NCBI GenBank assembly: GCA_963714455.1 | Contig: CAVQON010000014.1 | Location: forward strand, 62,001 to 126,000 | Length of the DNA stretch: 64,000 nt | From: CAVQGZ01 sp963714455 | Lineage (GTDB): Bacteria > Actinomycetota > Actinomycetes > Jiangellales > Jiangellaceae | Direction: 5' to 3' | In this document: positions 9,447 through 17,794 of the stretch, piece after piece | Layout of the letters: every line of letters begins with the position of its first letter | Numbering within the stretch: position 1 is the first letter of the stretch | Made by a program: the position numbers and the translations under genes | The notes under the pieces: model-generated | Database searches by the model: none | Told to the model about the DNA's origin: nothing | What the model saw: only the letters and a program-made list of their open reading frames with translations

Positions 9447-11098
9447 GACGGCCTCACCGGGGTCGACCCGGCAACGGCGGAGGACTCGGCGGCCTCCATG
9501 AGTGCGACGACGGCACGGCTGTGCGCGGCCTGCACGGTCATCGGCAGGCCGCGCAGCAGGTGGTCGGCCAGCTCGCGGTGAAACGCGTACGCCGGCGCCG
9601 GCGGAACGGCCAACGCGGTGACCGAGCCGTCCGGATGGTGCAGGCTCAAGGCCGCGGGGGAGTCGGCTGTGGCCAGCACGTCCTCGGCCAACGTGCCGAT
9701 CGCCGTGCGCCCGACGACCCTCTCGCTGCGCCAGTCGCCACGGATCGCGCCGGCGGTGCCCAGGGCCAGCCACTTCGGCTTGCTCGCCGCGGCGAGGTCG
9801 GAATGGATGAACTCTGCTTCCCGCCCGTCGGCGAAGTGCACCGTGACGCGGGAGTGGTCGGCATTGGTGACGTCGTGCCAGCGCCGCTTGTGGTTGGCGG
9901 CGCTCACGTGGCTGATCTCGCCCGGCATCAGGTCGAGCACCTGGTCGAGAAAGTGCGAGCCCCAGTCGAAGATCGCGCCGCCGGAGACCGCGGCGTCGGA
10001 GTGCCAGTAGTTGCAGGGGTGGCCGTACCCGCCCACGAACGACTCGAGGTGAAACAGCTCGCCGATCGCGCCCTCGCGCACGAGGCGGCGCATCACCAGG
10101 TAGTCGCGGTCGAAGCGGCGGTTCTGGTAGACCACGACGAGGCGGTCGAGGTCGTCGGCCGTCCCCAGAACCTCGTCGCACTCGGCGGTCGTCAGCGCCA
10201 TGGGCTTCTCGAGCACGACGTGCTTGCCCGCCCGGAGGGCGCGCAGTGCCCAGTCGGCGTGGCTGCTCGGCGGCGTGGACACGACCACGAGGTCGACCGA
10301 CTCGTCGGCCAGCAGCGCGTCGGAGTCGGTGTACGTCGTGACGTCCGTGGACACCGACCTCGCGACGGCGAGGCGCGCTGGGTCGAGGTCGCTGACTGCG
10401 CGCAGCGAGAGTCCGGGGACGGCGTCGACGGCGAGCGCGTGCTCGTGACCGATCGCGCCGTAGCCGACCATCGCGACGCGGACGTCCTTCCCGTCACTGT
10501 GCTGCGCGGCCGCCAGTCCCACGTGACGGACGAGGCGCAGCAGCTCACGCTGCTGCCAGACCTCCGGGTCGCCGCCGAGCAGGACGGTTCCCAGCCGGGC
10601 GGTCGGGTACCACGTGCACACGGGGTAGTCGCGGAACGCGAGGTTGGCCGTGACCAGCACCTCGACGTCGTCGGCCACCTTCTCGGCGACCAGCAGGCGG
10701 TCGGTGACAAGCAGGTCGTCGAAGCGACGCGGGTCGACGCCAGTCCCGGGACGCAGCCTGGTCTCGTGACGTGGCGTCCATGCGCCCGGGGTGACACCGG
10801 CCGCGTCGGCCAGCGCGGGGAGCACGTCGACCGTGGGTCCGACCAGCAGCACCGGCAGCTGCCGGCTCAGAGCGAGCACCTGCGCCGTGAGCGCGTCCGC
10901 CTGCTCAGACGTCGTCGCGTGGTCCACGACCACGAGGGCGAGGTCACCGGGCGATGCGTCGGGCGGGCGGGGCTGGCCGCCCAGCACGGGTCCGGCGTCG
11001 ACGTCGGTGTAGCCGGCGGCCGCGGTCCATCCGGCACCGGCGAGCGCGGTCGGGAGTCGGGGGTCGTCGCAGTGATGTCGAATGACCAAGGTCGCCAC
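9443..11098 (-). CDS. ThuA-like domain fused to a Gfo/Idh/MocA oxidoreductase
   Basis: The protein (551 residues from GTG 11098) has two parts. Residues 1 to about 205 look like a ThuA/class I amidotransferase-like fold ('ALVVVDHATTSEQ', 'VLLVGPTVDVLP', 'TWYPTARLGTVLLGG'); this assignment is by pattern and less certain. Residues from about 210 are a Gfo/Idh/MocA dehydrogenase: Rossmann start 'VRVAMVGYGAIGHEHALAV', 'STPPSSHADWAL', catalytic motif 'LEKPMALT', and 'GGAIFDWGSHFLDQ'. ThuA genes often sit beside such dehydrogenases in sugar loci, so the fusion makes sense. GTG 11128 is an alternative start ten codons upstream. The gene overlaps the next oxidoreductase by four bases. Confidence 0.78.
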   Translation of the reverse strand: MATLVIRHHCDDPRLPTALAGAGWTAAAGYTDVDAGPVLGGQPRPPDASPGDLALVVVDHATTSEQADALTAQVLALSRQLPVLLVGPTVDVLPALADAAGVTPGAWTPRHETRLRPGTGVDPRRFDDLLVTDRLLVAEKVADDVEVLVTANLAFRDYPVCTWYPTARLGTVLLGGDPEVWQQRELLRLVRHVGLAAAQHSDGKDVRVAMVGYGAIGHEHALAVDAVPGLSLRAVSDLDPARLAVARSVSTDVTTYTDSDALLADESVDLVVVSTPPSSHADWALRALRAGKHVVLEKPMALTTAECDEVLGTADDLDRLVVVYQNRRFDRDYLVMRRLVREGAIGELFHLESFVGGYGHPCNYWHSDAAVSGGAIFDWGSHFLDQVLDLMPGEISHVSAANHKRRWHDVTNADHSRVTVHFADGREAEFIHSDLAAASKPKWLALGTAGAIRGDWRSERVVGRTAIGTLAEDVLATADSPAALSLHHPDGSVTALAVPPAPAYAFHRELADHLLRGLPMTVQAAHSRAVVALMEAAESSAVAGSTPVRPS

Positions 11099-11211
11099 GT
11101 CAGTGACCCTACGGTGCCGCCCCGACACTGTCGTGACGACGCGGTCAGGGGCGTCGTCGGGGCGTAGCGCTGGCGCCCGGGGCGGCCTGCACCCGACGTC
11201 TGCAGGCGACC

Positions 11212-11916
11212 ATGATGGGCCCTGTGCGCACCATCGGGCTTCTCGGCGGGATGAGCTGGGAGTCGTCCGTGCTCTACGAGCAGATCATGAACCACGAGGT
11301 GCGCGACCGCCTCGGGGGCGTCCACTCCGCCGACCTGCTGGTGCGCTCCTACGACTTCGCCGTGGTCGAGGCACTCCAAGCCGGGGACGACTGGGAGGCG
11401 GCGGGACGTCTGCTCGCCGGTGACGCCGCCGCCCTCGTCCGAGCCGGGGCGGACGCCCTGGTGCTGTGCACGAACACCATGCACCGGGTGGCCGAAGCGA
11501 TCGAGGCGGCGGTCGACGTGCCGCTGCTGCACATCGCCGACCCGGTCGTGCGTGCAGCCAACGAGGCCGGCGTGGGCACCCTGGCCCTGCTCGGCACCAG
11601 GTTCACGATGGAGCAGCCGTTCTTGCGCGACCGGCTCGAGGCCGCCGGCCTGCGGGTGCTCGTGCCCGATGCGACGGGCAGGCAGCTCGTCCACGACGTG
11701 ATCTACGACGAGCTCGTCCGCGGCGTGGTGCGCCCGCAGTCACGACGAGCCGTCCTCGACGTCGTGCAGGCGCTGACTGAGCGAGGCGCCACCGGGGTGG
11801 TCTCCGGGTGCACCGAGATCGAGCTGCTCGTCGGCCCGGACGACGTCGGCGTGGCCTTCTTGCCGACTACGCGCCTGCATGCTCTCGCCGCGGTCGACTT
11901 CGCGTTGGGCCAGTGA
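11212..11916 (+). CDS. Aspartate/glutamate racemase family protein
   Basis: A 234-residue protein with the two catalytic cysteines of the family, in 'LCTNTMH' (about residue 85) and 'SGCTEIELL' (about residue 200), and the family start 'TIGLLGGMSWESS'. This start is typical of the YgeA/RacX-like branch, which makes D-aspartate or broad-range D-amino acids used in the wall or released. It begins with ATGATG at 11212 and is followed 12 bases later by the MDR oxidoreductase, with which it may be co-transcribed. It is divergent from the dehydrogenase cluster. Confidence 0.85.
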   Translation: MMGPVRTIGLLGGMSWESSVLYEQIMNHEVRDRLGGVHSADLLVRSYDFAVVEALQAGDDWEAAGRLLAGDAAALVRAGADALVLCTNTMHRVAEAIEAAVDVPLLHIADPVVRAANEAGVGTLALLGTRFTMEQPFLRDRLEAAGLRVLVPDATGRQLVHDVIYDELVRGVVRPQSRRAVLDVVQALTERGATGVVSGCTEIELLVGPDDVGVAFLPTTRLHALAAVDFALGQ

Positions 11917-11928
11917 CAGGCTCGAACG

Positions 11929-12999
11929 ATGCGCGCAGCGGTGATGGAGCGACATGGCGGCCCGGAGGCCCTGGTCGTGCGCGACGACGTCGACGAGCCG
12001 TCGCCCGGGGCGGGGCAGGTGCTCGTCGGTGTGCGAGCCGCCGGGGTGAACAACACCGACATCTGGACGCGCGAGGGCGCCTACGGCAGCCCGGCCGACC
12101 CGGACGCGGTGGCGGGCTGGCTGGGGGCTCCCGTCGACACCCCGCGCATCCAGGGCGCCGACATCGCCGGGGTCGTCCAGCAGGTCGGTCCCGGGGTGGA
12201 CGAGGGCTGGGTCGGGCGCCGCGTCCTCGTCGACCCAGCCTTCTACGCCGACGCGTCGCCGGACGCCGACGTCGTCGCCCTGCTCGGGTCAGAGCGTGAC
12301 GGCGGCTTCGCCGAGGCGGTCGTCGTCGACGCCGCACAGGTGCACGACGTGTCGGGCTCACCGCTGACCGACGCCGAGCTCGCGTGCCTGCCGATCGCCT
12401 ACGGGACGGCCGCAGGCATGCTGGCGCGGGGACGCGCCGCCGACGGGGAGTGCGTCGTCGTCACGGGGGCATCCGGGGGAGTGGGGGTCGCGCTCGTCCA
12501 GCTCGCCGCCGCGGCAGGCCTGCGCGTCGTGGCGCTGTCGACGCGCGACAAGGCCGAGCGGCTGATCGAGCTGGGCGCAGACGCGGTCGTCGACCGGCAC
12601 TCCAGCACGCTGACCGACGACCTGGCCGCGGCGGCGCCGAACGGGATCGACCTCGTCGCCGACGTCGTGGGCGGCGAGACGTTCTCGATCTGGCCTGGCG
12701 TCGTCTCGCGGCGTGGTCGCATCGTGGTGGCCGGTGCGATCGCCGGTCCGGTGGTGACGCTCGACCTGCGCCCGCTCTACCTGCAGCAGCGGCAGATCAT
12801 CGGGTCGACCATGCACACCCGTCGCGACTTCGGCGCGCTGGTCGAGCGGGCGCGGCGGGGTGAGGTCAGCCCGCCGGTCGCGGCGCGTTTCGGACTCGAG
12901 CAGATCCATGCGGCGCAGCAGGCGATGCGCCGCGGGTCGTCCCTCGGCAAGGTCGTCATCGACCTGACGCGCGAGCCGGGTACGACACCGGGCACATGA
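11929..12999 (+). CDS. MDR-family (quinone reductase/alcohol dehydrogenase-like) oxidoreductase
   Basis: A 356-residue protein of the medium-chain dehydrogenase/reductase superfamily. The GroES-like half starts 'MRAAVMERHGGPEAL' and has 'GVNNTDIWTREGAY'. The NAD(P) site is 'VTGASGGVGVALVQLA' at about residues 180-195, and 'LGKVVIDL' closes the protein. The zinc-binding cysteines of true alcohol dehydrogenases are not seen, which places it nearer to zeta-crystallin-type quinone reductases. The substrate is unknown. Its stop overlaps the start of the broken hydrolase downstream. Confidence 0.85.
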   Translation: MRAAVMERHGGPEALVVRDDVDEPSPGAGQVLVGVRAAGVNNTDIWTREGAYGSPADPDAVAGWLGAPVDTPRIQGADIAGVVQQVGPGVDEGWVGRRVLVDPAFYADASPDADVVALLGSERDGGFAEAVVVDAAQVHDVSGSPLTDAELACLPIAYGTAAGMLARGRAADGECVVVTGASGGVGVALVQLAAAAGLRVVALSTRDKAERLIELGADAVVDRHSSTLTDDLAAAAPNGIDLVADVVGGETFSIWPGVVSRRGRIVVAGAIAGPVVTLDLRPLYLQQRQIIGSTMHTRRDFGALVERARRGEVSPPVAARFGLEQIHAAQQAMRRGSSLGKVVIDLTREPGTTPGT

Positions 13000-13381
13000 C
13001 GACGACACGAGTGTCCCTGGGGGACGGTCGACTGCTCGACGTGCTGGTGGCTGGCTCTCTGGACGGACCCGGCGGGCGCGTCGTGCTGGCTCATCACGGC
13101 ACCCCCAGCACGGCCACGTCCTGGCACGACTGGGCCGAGCCGCTGCGCGCGGAGGGCTTCTCGCTCGTCGCCTGCTCCCGCCCCGGGTACACCGGGTCTA
13201 CCCGTCAGGTGGGGCGGCGCGTGGCCGAGCCGCGACCGACGCCGTCGCGCTGGCCCCCGAGCGCTGCAGCCGCGTGGTCACCGTGGCCGGGGTGGTGCCG
13301 GTGAGCCACTCCCGCGGGCTGGGGCACCTCGCGCTGCCACGCCAGTACCGACGGGAGATCATCGGGTCGCTCGAGGGCTGA
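12996..13381 (+). pseudogene. Alpha/beta hydrolase remnant (internal deletion plus frameshift)
   Basis: The first frame starts at 12996 and reads an alpha/beta hydrolase N-terminus with the oxyanion segment 'VVLAHHGTPSTATSWHDW' and 'CSRPGYTGSTRQ'. After about 13230 the homology continues in another frame ('ALAPERCSRVVTVAGVVP'), ending at the TGA at 13379-13381. Compared with normal family members, the stretch between these parts, including the nucleophile elbow (G-x-S-x-G), is missing, and the catalytic acid and His regions are also absent. The gene cannot make an active hydrolase. It overlaps the end of the MDR gene by four bases. Confidence 0.75.
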
Positions 13382-13407
13382 CAGCCCACGGCTGGCGCCC
13401 GCATGGA

Positions 13408-14195
13408 CTACGTCTGTTGACTCTCACTCGCGGTCGCGGCGACGAGCCCGATGAGCTGCTCCCAGTGCGTGAGGACGGCGAAGTGCCCGGCGTCCGGGAT
13501 CACCTTCAGGCGCGAGTCCGGCAGAAGCTCGTCGAGCCGCCGGGCCATGGCCACGTCGACGATGGTGTCGTCCGCGCCGTGGACGAGGTCGACGTGCTGG
13601 GTCACCTCCGACATCGTGAAGGCCAGCGGTGCTGCCGTGGTGTAGTCGGCGAGGATGCCGTCCACGCCGTCGGCCCAGGCCACCGCCTGGGACTCCTCGA
13701 TGACCGGCCGGAAGACCGGGTCGCGCATGACGGCCTGGTCGGGCGGGGAGAAGTAGCGGATCGCGCCGTCGACGAAGGCCGTGACGTCCTTGGTGGCCTG
13801 GCCGCCCTGGAACTTCAGCCAGGCTCGCTGCAGCACAGGGACGTGGCGCAGCCGTCGCGGCATGGCGCTGATCCAGCTGAGCTGCCGCAACGCGCCCGGC
13901 TCGTCGATGAGGCCGAGCGACCCGCAGACAACCGGTCGATGCCGAGGTGGTCGGCCAACGCGGTGACGTCACCCGCGGAGTCAGTCATCGTCCGGCCCGG
14001 CTGGAGGGTGGACTCGCCGTATCCAGCCCGGTCCAGGCAGACCAGACGCACACCCGCTTCTCGTGCGATCTCGCTGTCCGGGTGCCAGAGCCGGGGGTAC
14101 TGCCACCCGTGCTGGTAGATGACTCCGGTGCCGTCCGGGTCACCCATCTCGGTGTAGCCGAGCCGACGGCCATCGGGAACGGTGATGGTCTGCAT
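13408..14195 (-). pseudogene. Alpha/beta hydrolase with lost nucleophile region (frameshift/deletion)
   Basis: The N-terminal frame (from ATG 14195) reads 'VIYQHGWQYPRLW', 'CLDRAGYGES' and 'ALADHLGIDRL'. Near 13925 the homology moves to another frame, 'LGLIDEPGALRQLSWIS', and runs to the stop at 13408. That half contains the acid 'VHGADDTIV' and the histidine 'PDAGHFAVL'. The segment that should carry the nucleophile elbow and its following helix is missing at the junction. Oxyanion, acid and His regions therefore survive but not the Ser. Product, if any, would be inactive. It is convergent with the other broken hydrolase. Confidence 0.78.
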
Positions 14196-14312
14196 GGCAA
14201 CCCCCTGCGGCGCGGGGATCGTCCCCGCTCACTTCTGCCTACTCCGGGGGCGGCTCAGGCGCCAGAGGCCCACGAGCCACCCGAAGCGAGCACCGCCGGG
14301 CCAGCCCGAGCC

Positions 14313-16004
14313 TCAGAAGGCGCCGAGCTCGTCGCGAAGCTGGGCCAGCCCGACGCTGCCGAGGCCGAGTGCGTAGGAGTGGAACTCCTTGAGGTCGAAC
14401 GCGTCGGCGTGGCGGGCCTTCGCGTCGTCGCGTCCCTGCAGCCAGACCCGCTCACCGACTTTGTAGCTGATCGCCTGCGCGGGCATGCCGATGTAGCGGT
14501 CGATCTCGCTCGCCATGAACTCGCGCGGGAAGGGCGCAGCGTTGACGGCGATCTCCAGCGCGGCATCGGGCGTCATGGGTGCGCCGGGCACGAGCCAGTC
14601 GGCGGTGAACCCTGGGTCGTCCGGCACTCGCAGCCCCAGGTGCAGGCCGATGTCGATGACGACCCGCGCGGCGCGCATCGCCGAGGTCGCCAGGGCACCC
14701 AGCTCGTACACCGGGTCGTCGAGGTAGCCGAGCTCACCCATGAGCCGCTCGGCGTACAGCGCCCAGCCCTCGGAGTAGCCGCTGGTGAAGCTGAGCCGCT
14801 GGAACCGCGTCATCTCGCTCGGACGCGCCTTCGCGCCGCCGATCTCGAGGTGGTGGCCCGGGACGCCCTCGTGGTAGCAGATCGCCTTCTCCAGCCACAG
14901 CGGGAACGACGTGCGTCCCTGCGTCGGGTACCAGGTGCGACCCGGACGGCTGAAGTCCTCCGTCGGCGGCGTGTAGTACATCGCCGCCGCACCGCCGGGA
15001 GGGGCGATCATCGCCTCGACGCGACGAATCGTGGGCGGGATGTCGAAGTGCACGCCGTCCAGCTGCTCCACGGTGGTGTCCATGAGCGCCTGCAGCCACT
15101 CCCGCAGGGCATCGGCGCTGTCCAGCACGTAGGCCGGGTCGGCCTTGACGTGCTCGACGACCTCGGCGAGGGAGCGGCCCGGCAGAATCTGCTCGCCCAC
15201 CTGCTCCATGCGCCCGAGCAGTCGGGCGAGCTCGGCCCAGCCCCACGTGTAGGTCTCCTCGAGGTCGACGTCGTCGCCGGTCCAGAAGCGGGCGTGCACC
15301 CCGTAGCGCTCGGCGCCGACGCCGATCTGCTCGCTGGCCCGAGGCGCGTACTCCTCGCGCAGGTAGCGGCTCGTCTCGTCCAGCGCGGCGGATGCCGCCT
15401 GCGCCGCGGTGGCCAGCCGTGCCGACAGGGCGGCCGGGACGTCGTCGGCGCGGGCCGCCAGCGCGGTGAAGAACCCCGGGTCGCCGTCGGCGCCGGCCCA
15501 CCCCTGGGTCTGTTCCGCCACCACCAGCGCGAGGCGCTGCGACCCGGGTAGTCCCGCGGCCAGCCCAGCGTCCAGCGCCTCGCGGTAGCTGCGCAGCGAG
15601 GCGGGCACCTTCTGCATCCGGTCGGCGACGAGCGACCAGTCGTCCTCGTCGTGAGTCGGCATGAGGTCGAAGCACATCCGCACCATGTGCGCGGGGCTGG
15701 ACAGGTTGGAGACGTCGCGCAGGTGCTCTCCGGTGTCGTGCAGGGCCAGGGCGACCTGCAGGCGCTCACGCATCACCCGCACCGCACGCCGGTCTCGGGC
15801 CGATGACGGGCTCAGCGCGTCGAGCTCGGCGAGAAACGTCCGGGCAACCTCAGCGCGCTGCTGCGCCCCGGCGGGGGAGTAGTCGGTCAGCTCGCTCTCG
15901 TGGCCGACCACCCCGTCGAACGTCGCCGCCACCGGGTCGAGAGCGGCCGAGCGCTCGACGTAGTCGTCGGAGAGGGCGTCGATCGTGCGTGCGGCGAGCG
16001 TCAT
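14313..16004 (-). CDS. DUF885 family protein (putative metallopeptidase)
   Basis: A 563-residue cytoplasmic protein without a signal peptide. The zinc-binding-like motif 'HEGVPGHH' near residue 375, plus 'SGYSEGWALYAERLM' downstream, is the DUF885 signature; the HExxH-like histidines and the downstream Glu suggest a metallopeptidase. The substrate is unknown. A TAGAAC sequence ending six bases before the ATG could be a weak -10 for a leaderless message. It follows pgl on the same strand with a 48-base gap, so read-through from the pentose phosphate operon is possible. Confidence 0.85.
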   Translation of the reverse strand: MTLAARTIDALSDDYVERSAALDPVAATFDGVVGHESELTDYSPAGAQQRAEVARTFLAELDALSPSSARDRRAVRVMRERLQVALALHDTGEHLRDVSNLSSPAHMVRMCFDLMPTHDEDDWSLVADRMQKVPASLRSYREALDAGLAAGLPGSQRLALVVAEQTQGWAGADGDPGFFTALAARADDVPAALSARLATAAQAASAALDETSRYLREEYAPRASEQIGVGAERYGVHARFWTGDDVDLEETYTWGWAELARLLGRMEQVGEQILPGRSLAEVVEHVKADPAYVLDSADALREWLQALMDTTVEQLDGVHFDIPPTIRRVEAMIAPPGGAAAMYYTPPTEDFSRPGRTWYPTQGRTSFPLWLEKAICYHEGVPGHHLEIGGAKARPSEMTRFQRLSFTSGYSEGWALYAERLMGELGYLDDPVYELGALATSAMRAARVVIDIGLHLGLRVPDDPGFTADWLVPGAPMTPDAALEIAVNAAPFPREFMASEIDRYIGMPAQAISYKVGERVWLQGRDDAKARHADAFDLKEFHSYALGLGSVGLAQLRDELGAF

Positions 16005-16052
16005 CGGAAGGTTCTAGCACGGGGACGGGCGTGCGCCGCGGTGAGGGCGCGA

Positions 16053-16838
16053 CTACTGCGGACGCATCAACCCGGCGGGCAGCTCGCTCGCGGCGTCCCG
16101 GTCGAGCAGCCACGAGGTTGCGCGCCGCCCGCGGGCGACGCTGGCCGGGATGCTCATCGGCCCGGCCCCGCTGAGCGCCAGCCGCACGGCCGGCGCCTTC
16201 TGCGCCCCGGACGCGAGCAGCCACACCTCGTCGGCGGTCTGGATCGTCGGCAACGTCAGCGAGATGCGCCGCGGGGGAGGCTTCGGCGCGCCTTCGACGC
16301 CCACGACAGGGCGCGTGTCGTACAGCGCCGGGCTGTTGGGGAACAACGACGCGACGTGCCCGTCAGGTCCGACACCGAGAAGCAGGACGTCGAAGCGCGG
16401 CAGGGGTGCGTGGGCCTCCAGCGAGGAGTGTCGTGCCAGCTCGGCGGCGTAGGCCGCAGCCGCCGCCTGGACGTCGCCGTCCGCGGTGGGCGTCCCCGAC
16501 CCCCCCGACGCCGGCATGGGATGTACCCGGGACTCGTCGATGCCGACATGGTCGAGCAGAGCCTTGCGGGCCTGCCGTTCGTTGCGCTGGTCGTCGTCGA
16601 CGGGCACGAATCGCTCGTCGCCCCACCACACGTCCAGCGCGTCCCAGTCCAGGGCATCGCGTCCCGGCGAGGCTGCCAGTGCTGCCAGCGTCGCGATCCC
16701 GACGCTTCCCCCGGTGAGGACGACCGACGCGTGTCCTCGGTCGGCCTGCACCGTCACCAGGTGGGTCACCAGGCGGGCTGCTGCCGCCTCGGCGAGGGCG
16801 TCGCCGTCTCGCCAGGCCATCACGGTAGGGGCGCTCAT
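16053..16838 (-). CDS. pgl: 6-phosphogluconolactonase
   Basis: A 261-residue enzyme that hydrolyses 6-phosphogluconolactone to 6-phosphogluconate, the second step of the oxidative pentose phosphate pathway. Family motifs are 'VVLTGGSVGIATLAAL', 'WWGDERFVP' and 'LLLGVGPDGHVASLFP'. The start ATG 16838 overlaps the opcA stop (ATGA). The longer open frame upstream, which lies over opcA, is a shadow. It is the last gene of the tkt-tal-zwf-opcA-pgl operon. Confidence 0.94.
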   Translation of the reverse strand: MSAPTVMAWRDGDALAEAAAARLVTHLVTVQADRGHASVVLTGGSVGIATLAALAASPGRDALDWDALDVWWGDERFVPVDDDQRNERQARKALLDHVGIDESRVHPMPASGGSGTPTADGDVQAAAAAYAAELARHSSLEAHAPLPRFDVLLLGVGPDGHVASLFPNSPALYDTRPVVGVEGAPKPPPRRISLTLPTIQTADEVWLLASGAQKAPAVRLALSGAGPMSIPASVARGRRATSWLLDRDAASELPAGLMRPQ

Positions 16839-17794
16839 CCGCCGATCACCCGGGGCAGCCCGCGCACCAGCACCTCGCCGTAGACCTCGTCCGGTTCCAT
16901 ACGGCGCAGCTCCTCGGCGAGGCAGTCGGCGTCGCTGCGGGGCGCGAGGGCGACGGGTCGAGTCGGCTGGTTCGGCACGCTGAGCTGGGCCACGTCCGAC
17001 TCCTGGGGGCGTTCGAGCACGAGCTCGGCGCCGTCGTCGAAGCCGATGCGCACGGCCGCGACGCCGTGCCCGGGGACGCGTCGCACCAGGGCGGAGGTGC
17101 GCAGCGCCCAGGCCAGCCACGCCCCCAAGAGGTCGACGCTTGCGCTGCTGCTCGACCCGTGCACCTCGACGGCGCCGACACCGGGCAGGTCGCCGCGGGA
17201 CGCGACGACGTCCATCGCTCCTGCCAGCGCCGCCCGCCACAAGGTGAGGCGCGCCCAGGCGATGTCACCGTCCCCGGGTCGGTAGGTCTCCGCCCGGTCG
17301 CGGATCGCTACGAGCGGCACGCGGCACGCGGCGGCGTCGGTGAGTCGGCGGTGCGCCATCGCACCGATCGACGTGTCGACGGTGACCGGGGCTGCCTCGC
17401 CGGCCCACCAGGCGACGATCGGGGCGTCGGGCAGCAGCAGGGGGGTCACCAGCGACGACACGTCCTCGGTCAGCGTCGGGGCGGCGCTGAGCACCACCAC
17501 CTCGCTCGCGCCGGCGTCGCCACCCAGGCGCACCTGCGCGTCCAGGTGTGGTCGCTCGGTGTGACCCCGCCGGCTCTCCTCGTCCTGCTCGGAGCGGCGC
17601 ACGACGATCACCCGCAGGGGGTGCTCGTGCGAGGCATGGTTGGCCGCCGAGATCGCCTTCTCGACGTCTGCGCCGTCGGCCAGCACCACCAGCGTCAGCA
17701 CGCGGCCCAGCGCCACGGCCCCGTACTTCTCGCGCAGGTCGACCAACGCGCGGGCGACAGCGGCGGACGACGTGGTGGGAAGCTCGATGATCAT
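16835..17794 (-). CDS. opcA: Glucose-6-phosphate dehydrogenase assembly protein OpcA
   Basis: A 319-residue actinobacterial/cyanobacterial protein needed for active glucose-6-phosphate dehydrogenase. The start 'MIIELPTTSSAAV' and the conserved 'PDAPIVAWWAGEAP'-like segment and 'DLLGAWLAWAL' motif support the call. The start ATG 17794 overlaps the zwf stop and the gene stop overlaps pgl, both ATGA, so zwf-opcA-pgl are tightly coupled, as expected for a factor that acts on Zwf. Confidence 0.94.
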   Translation of the reverse strand: MIIELPTTSSAAVARALVDLREKYGAVALGRVLTLVVLADGADVEKAISAANHASHEHPLRVIVVRRSEQDEESRRGHTERPHLDAQVRLGGDAGASEVVVLSAAPTLTEDVSSLVTPLLLPDAPIVAWWAGEAAPVTVDTSIGAMAHRRLTDAAACRVPLVAIRDRAETYRPGDGDIAWARLTLWRAALAGAMDVVASRGDLPGVGAVEVHGSSSSASVDLLGAWLAWALRTSALVRRVPGHGVAAVRIGFDDGAELVLERPQESDVAQLSVPNQPTRPVALAPRSDADCLAEELRRMEPDEVYGEVLVRGLPRVIGG

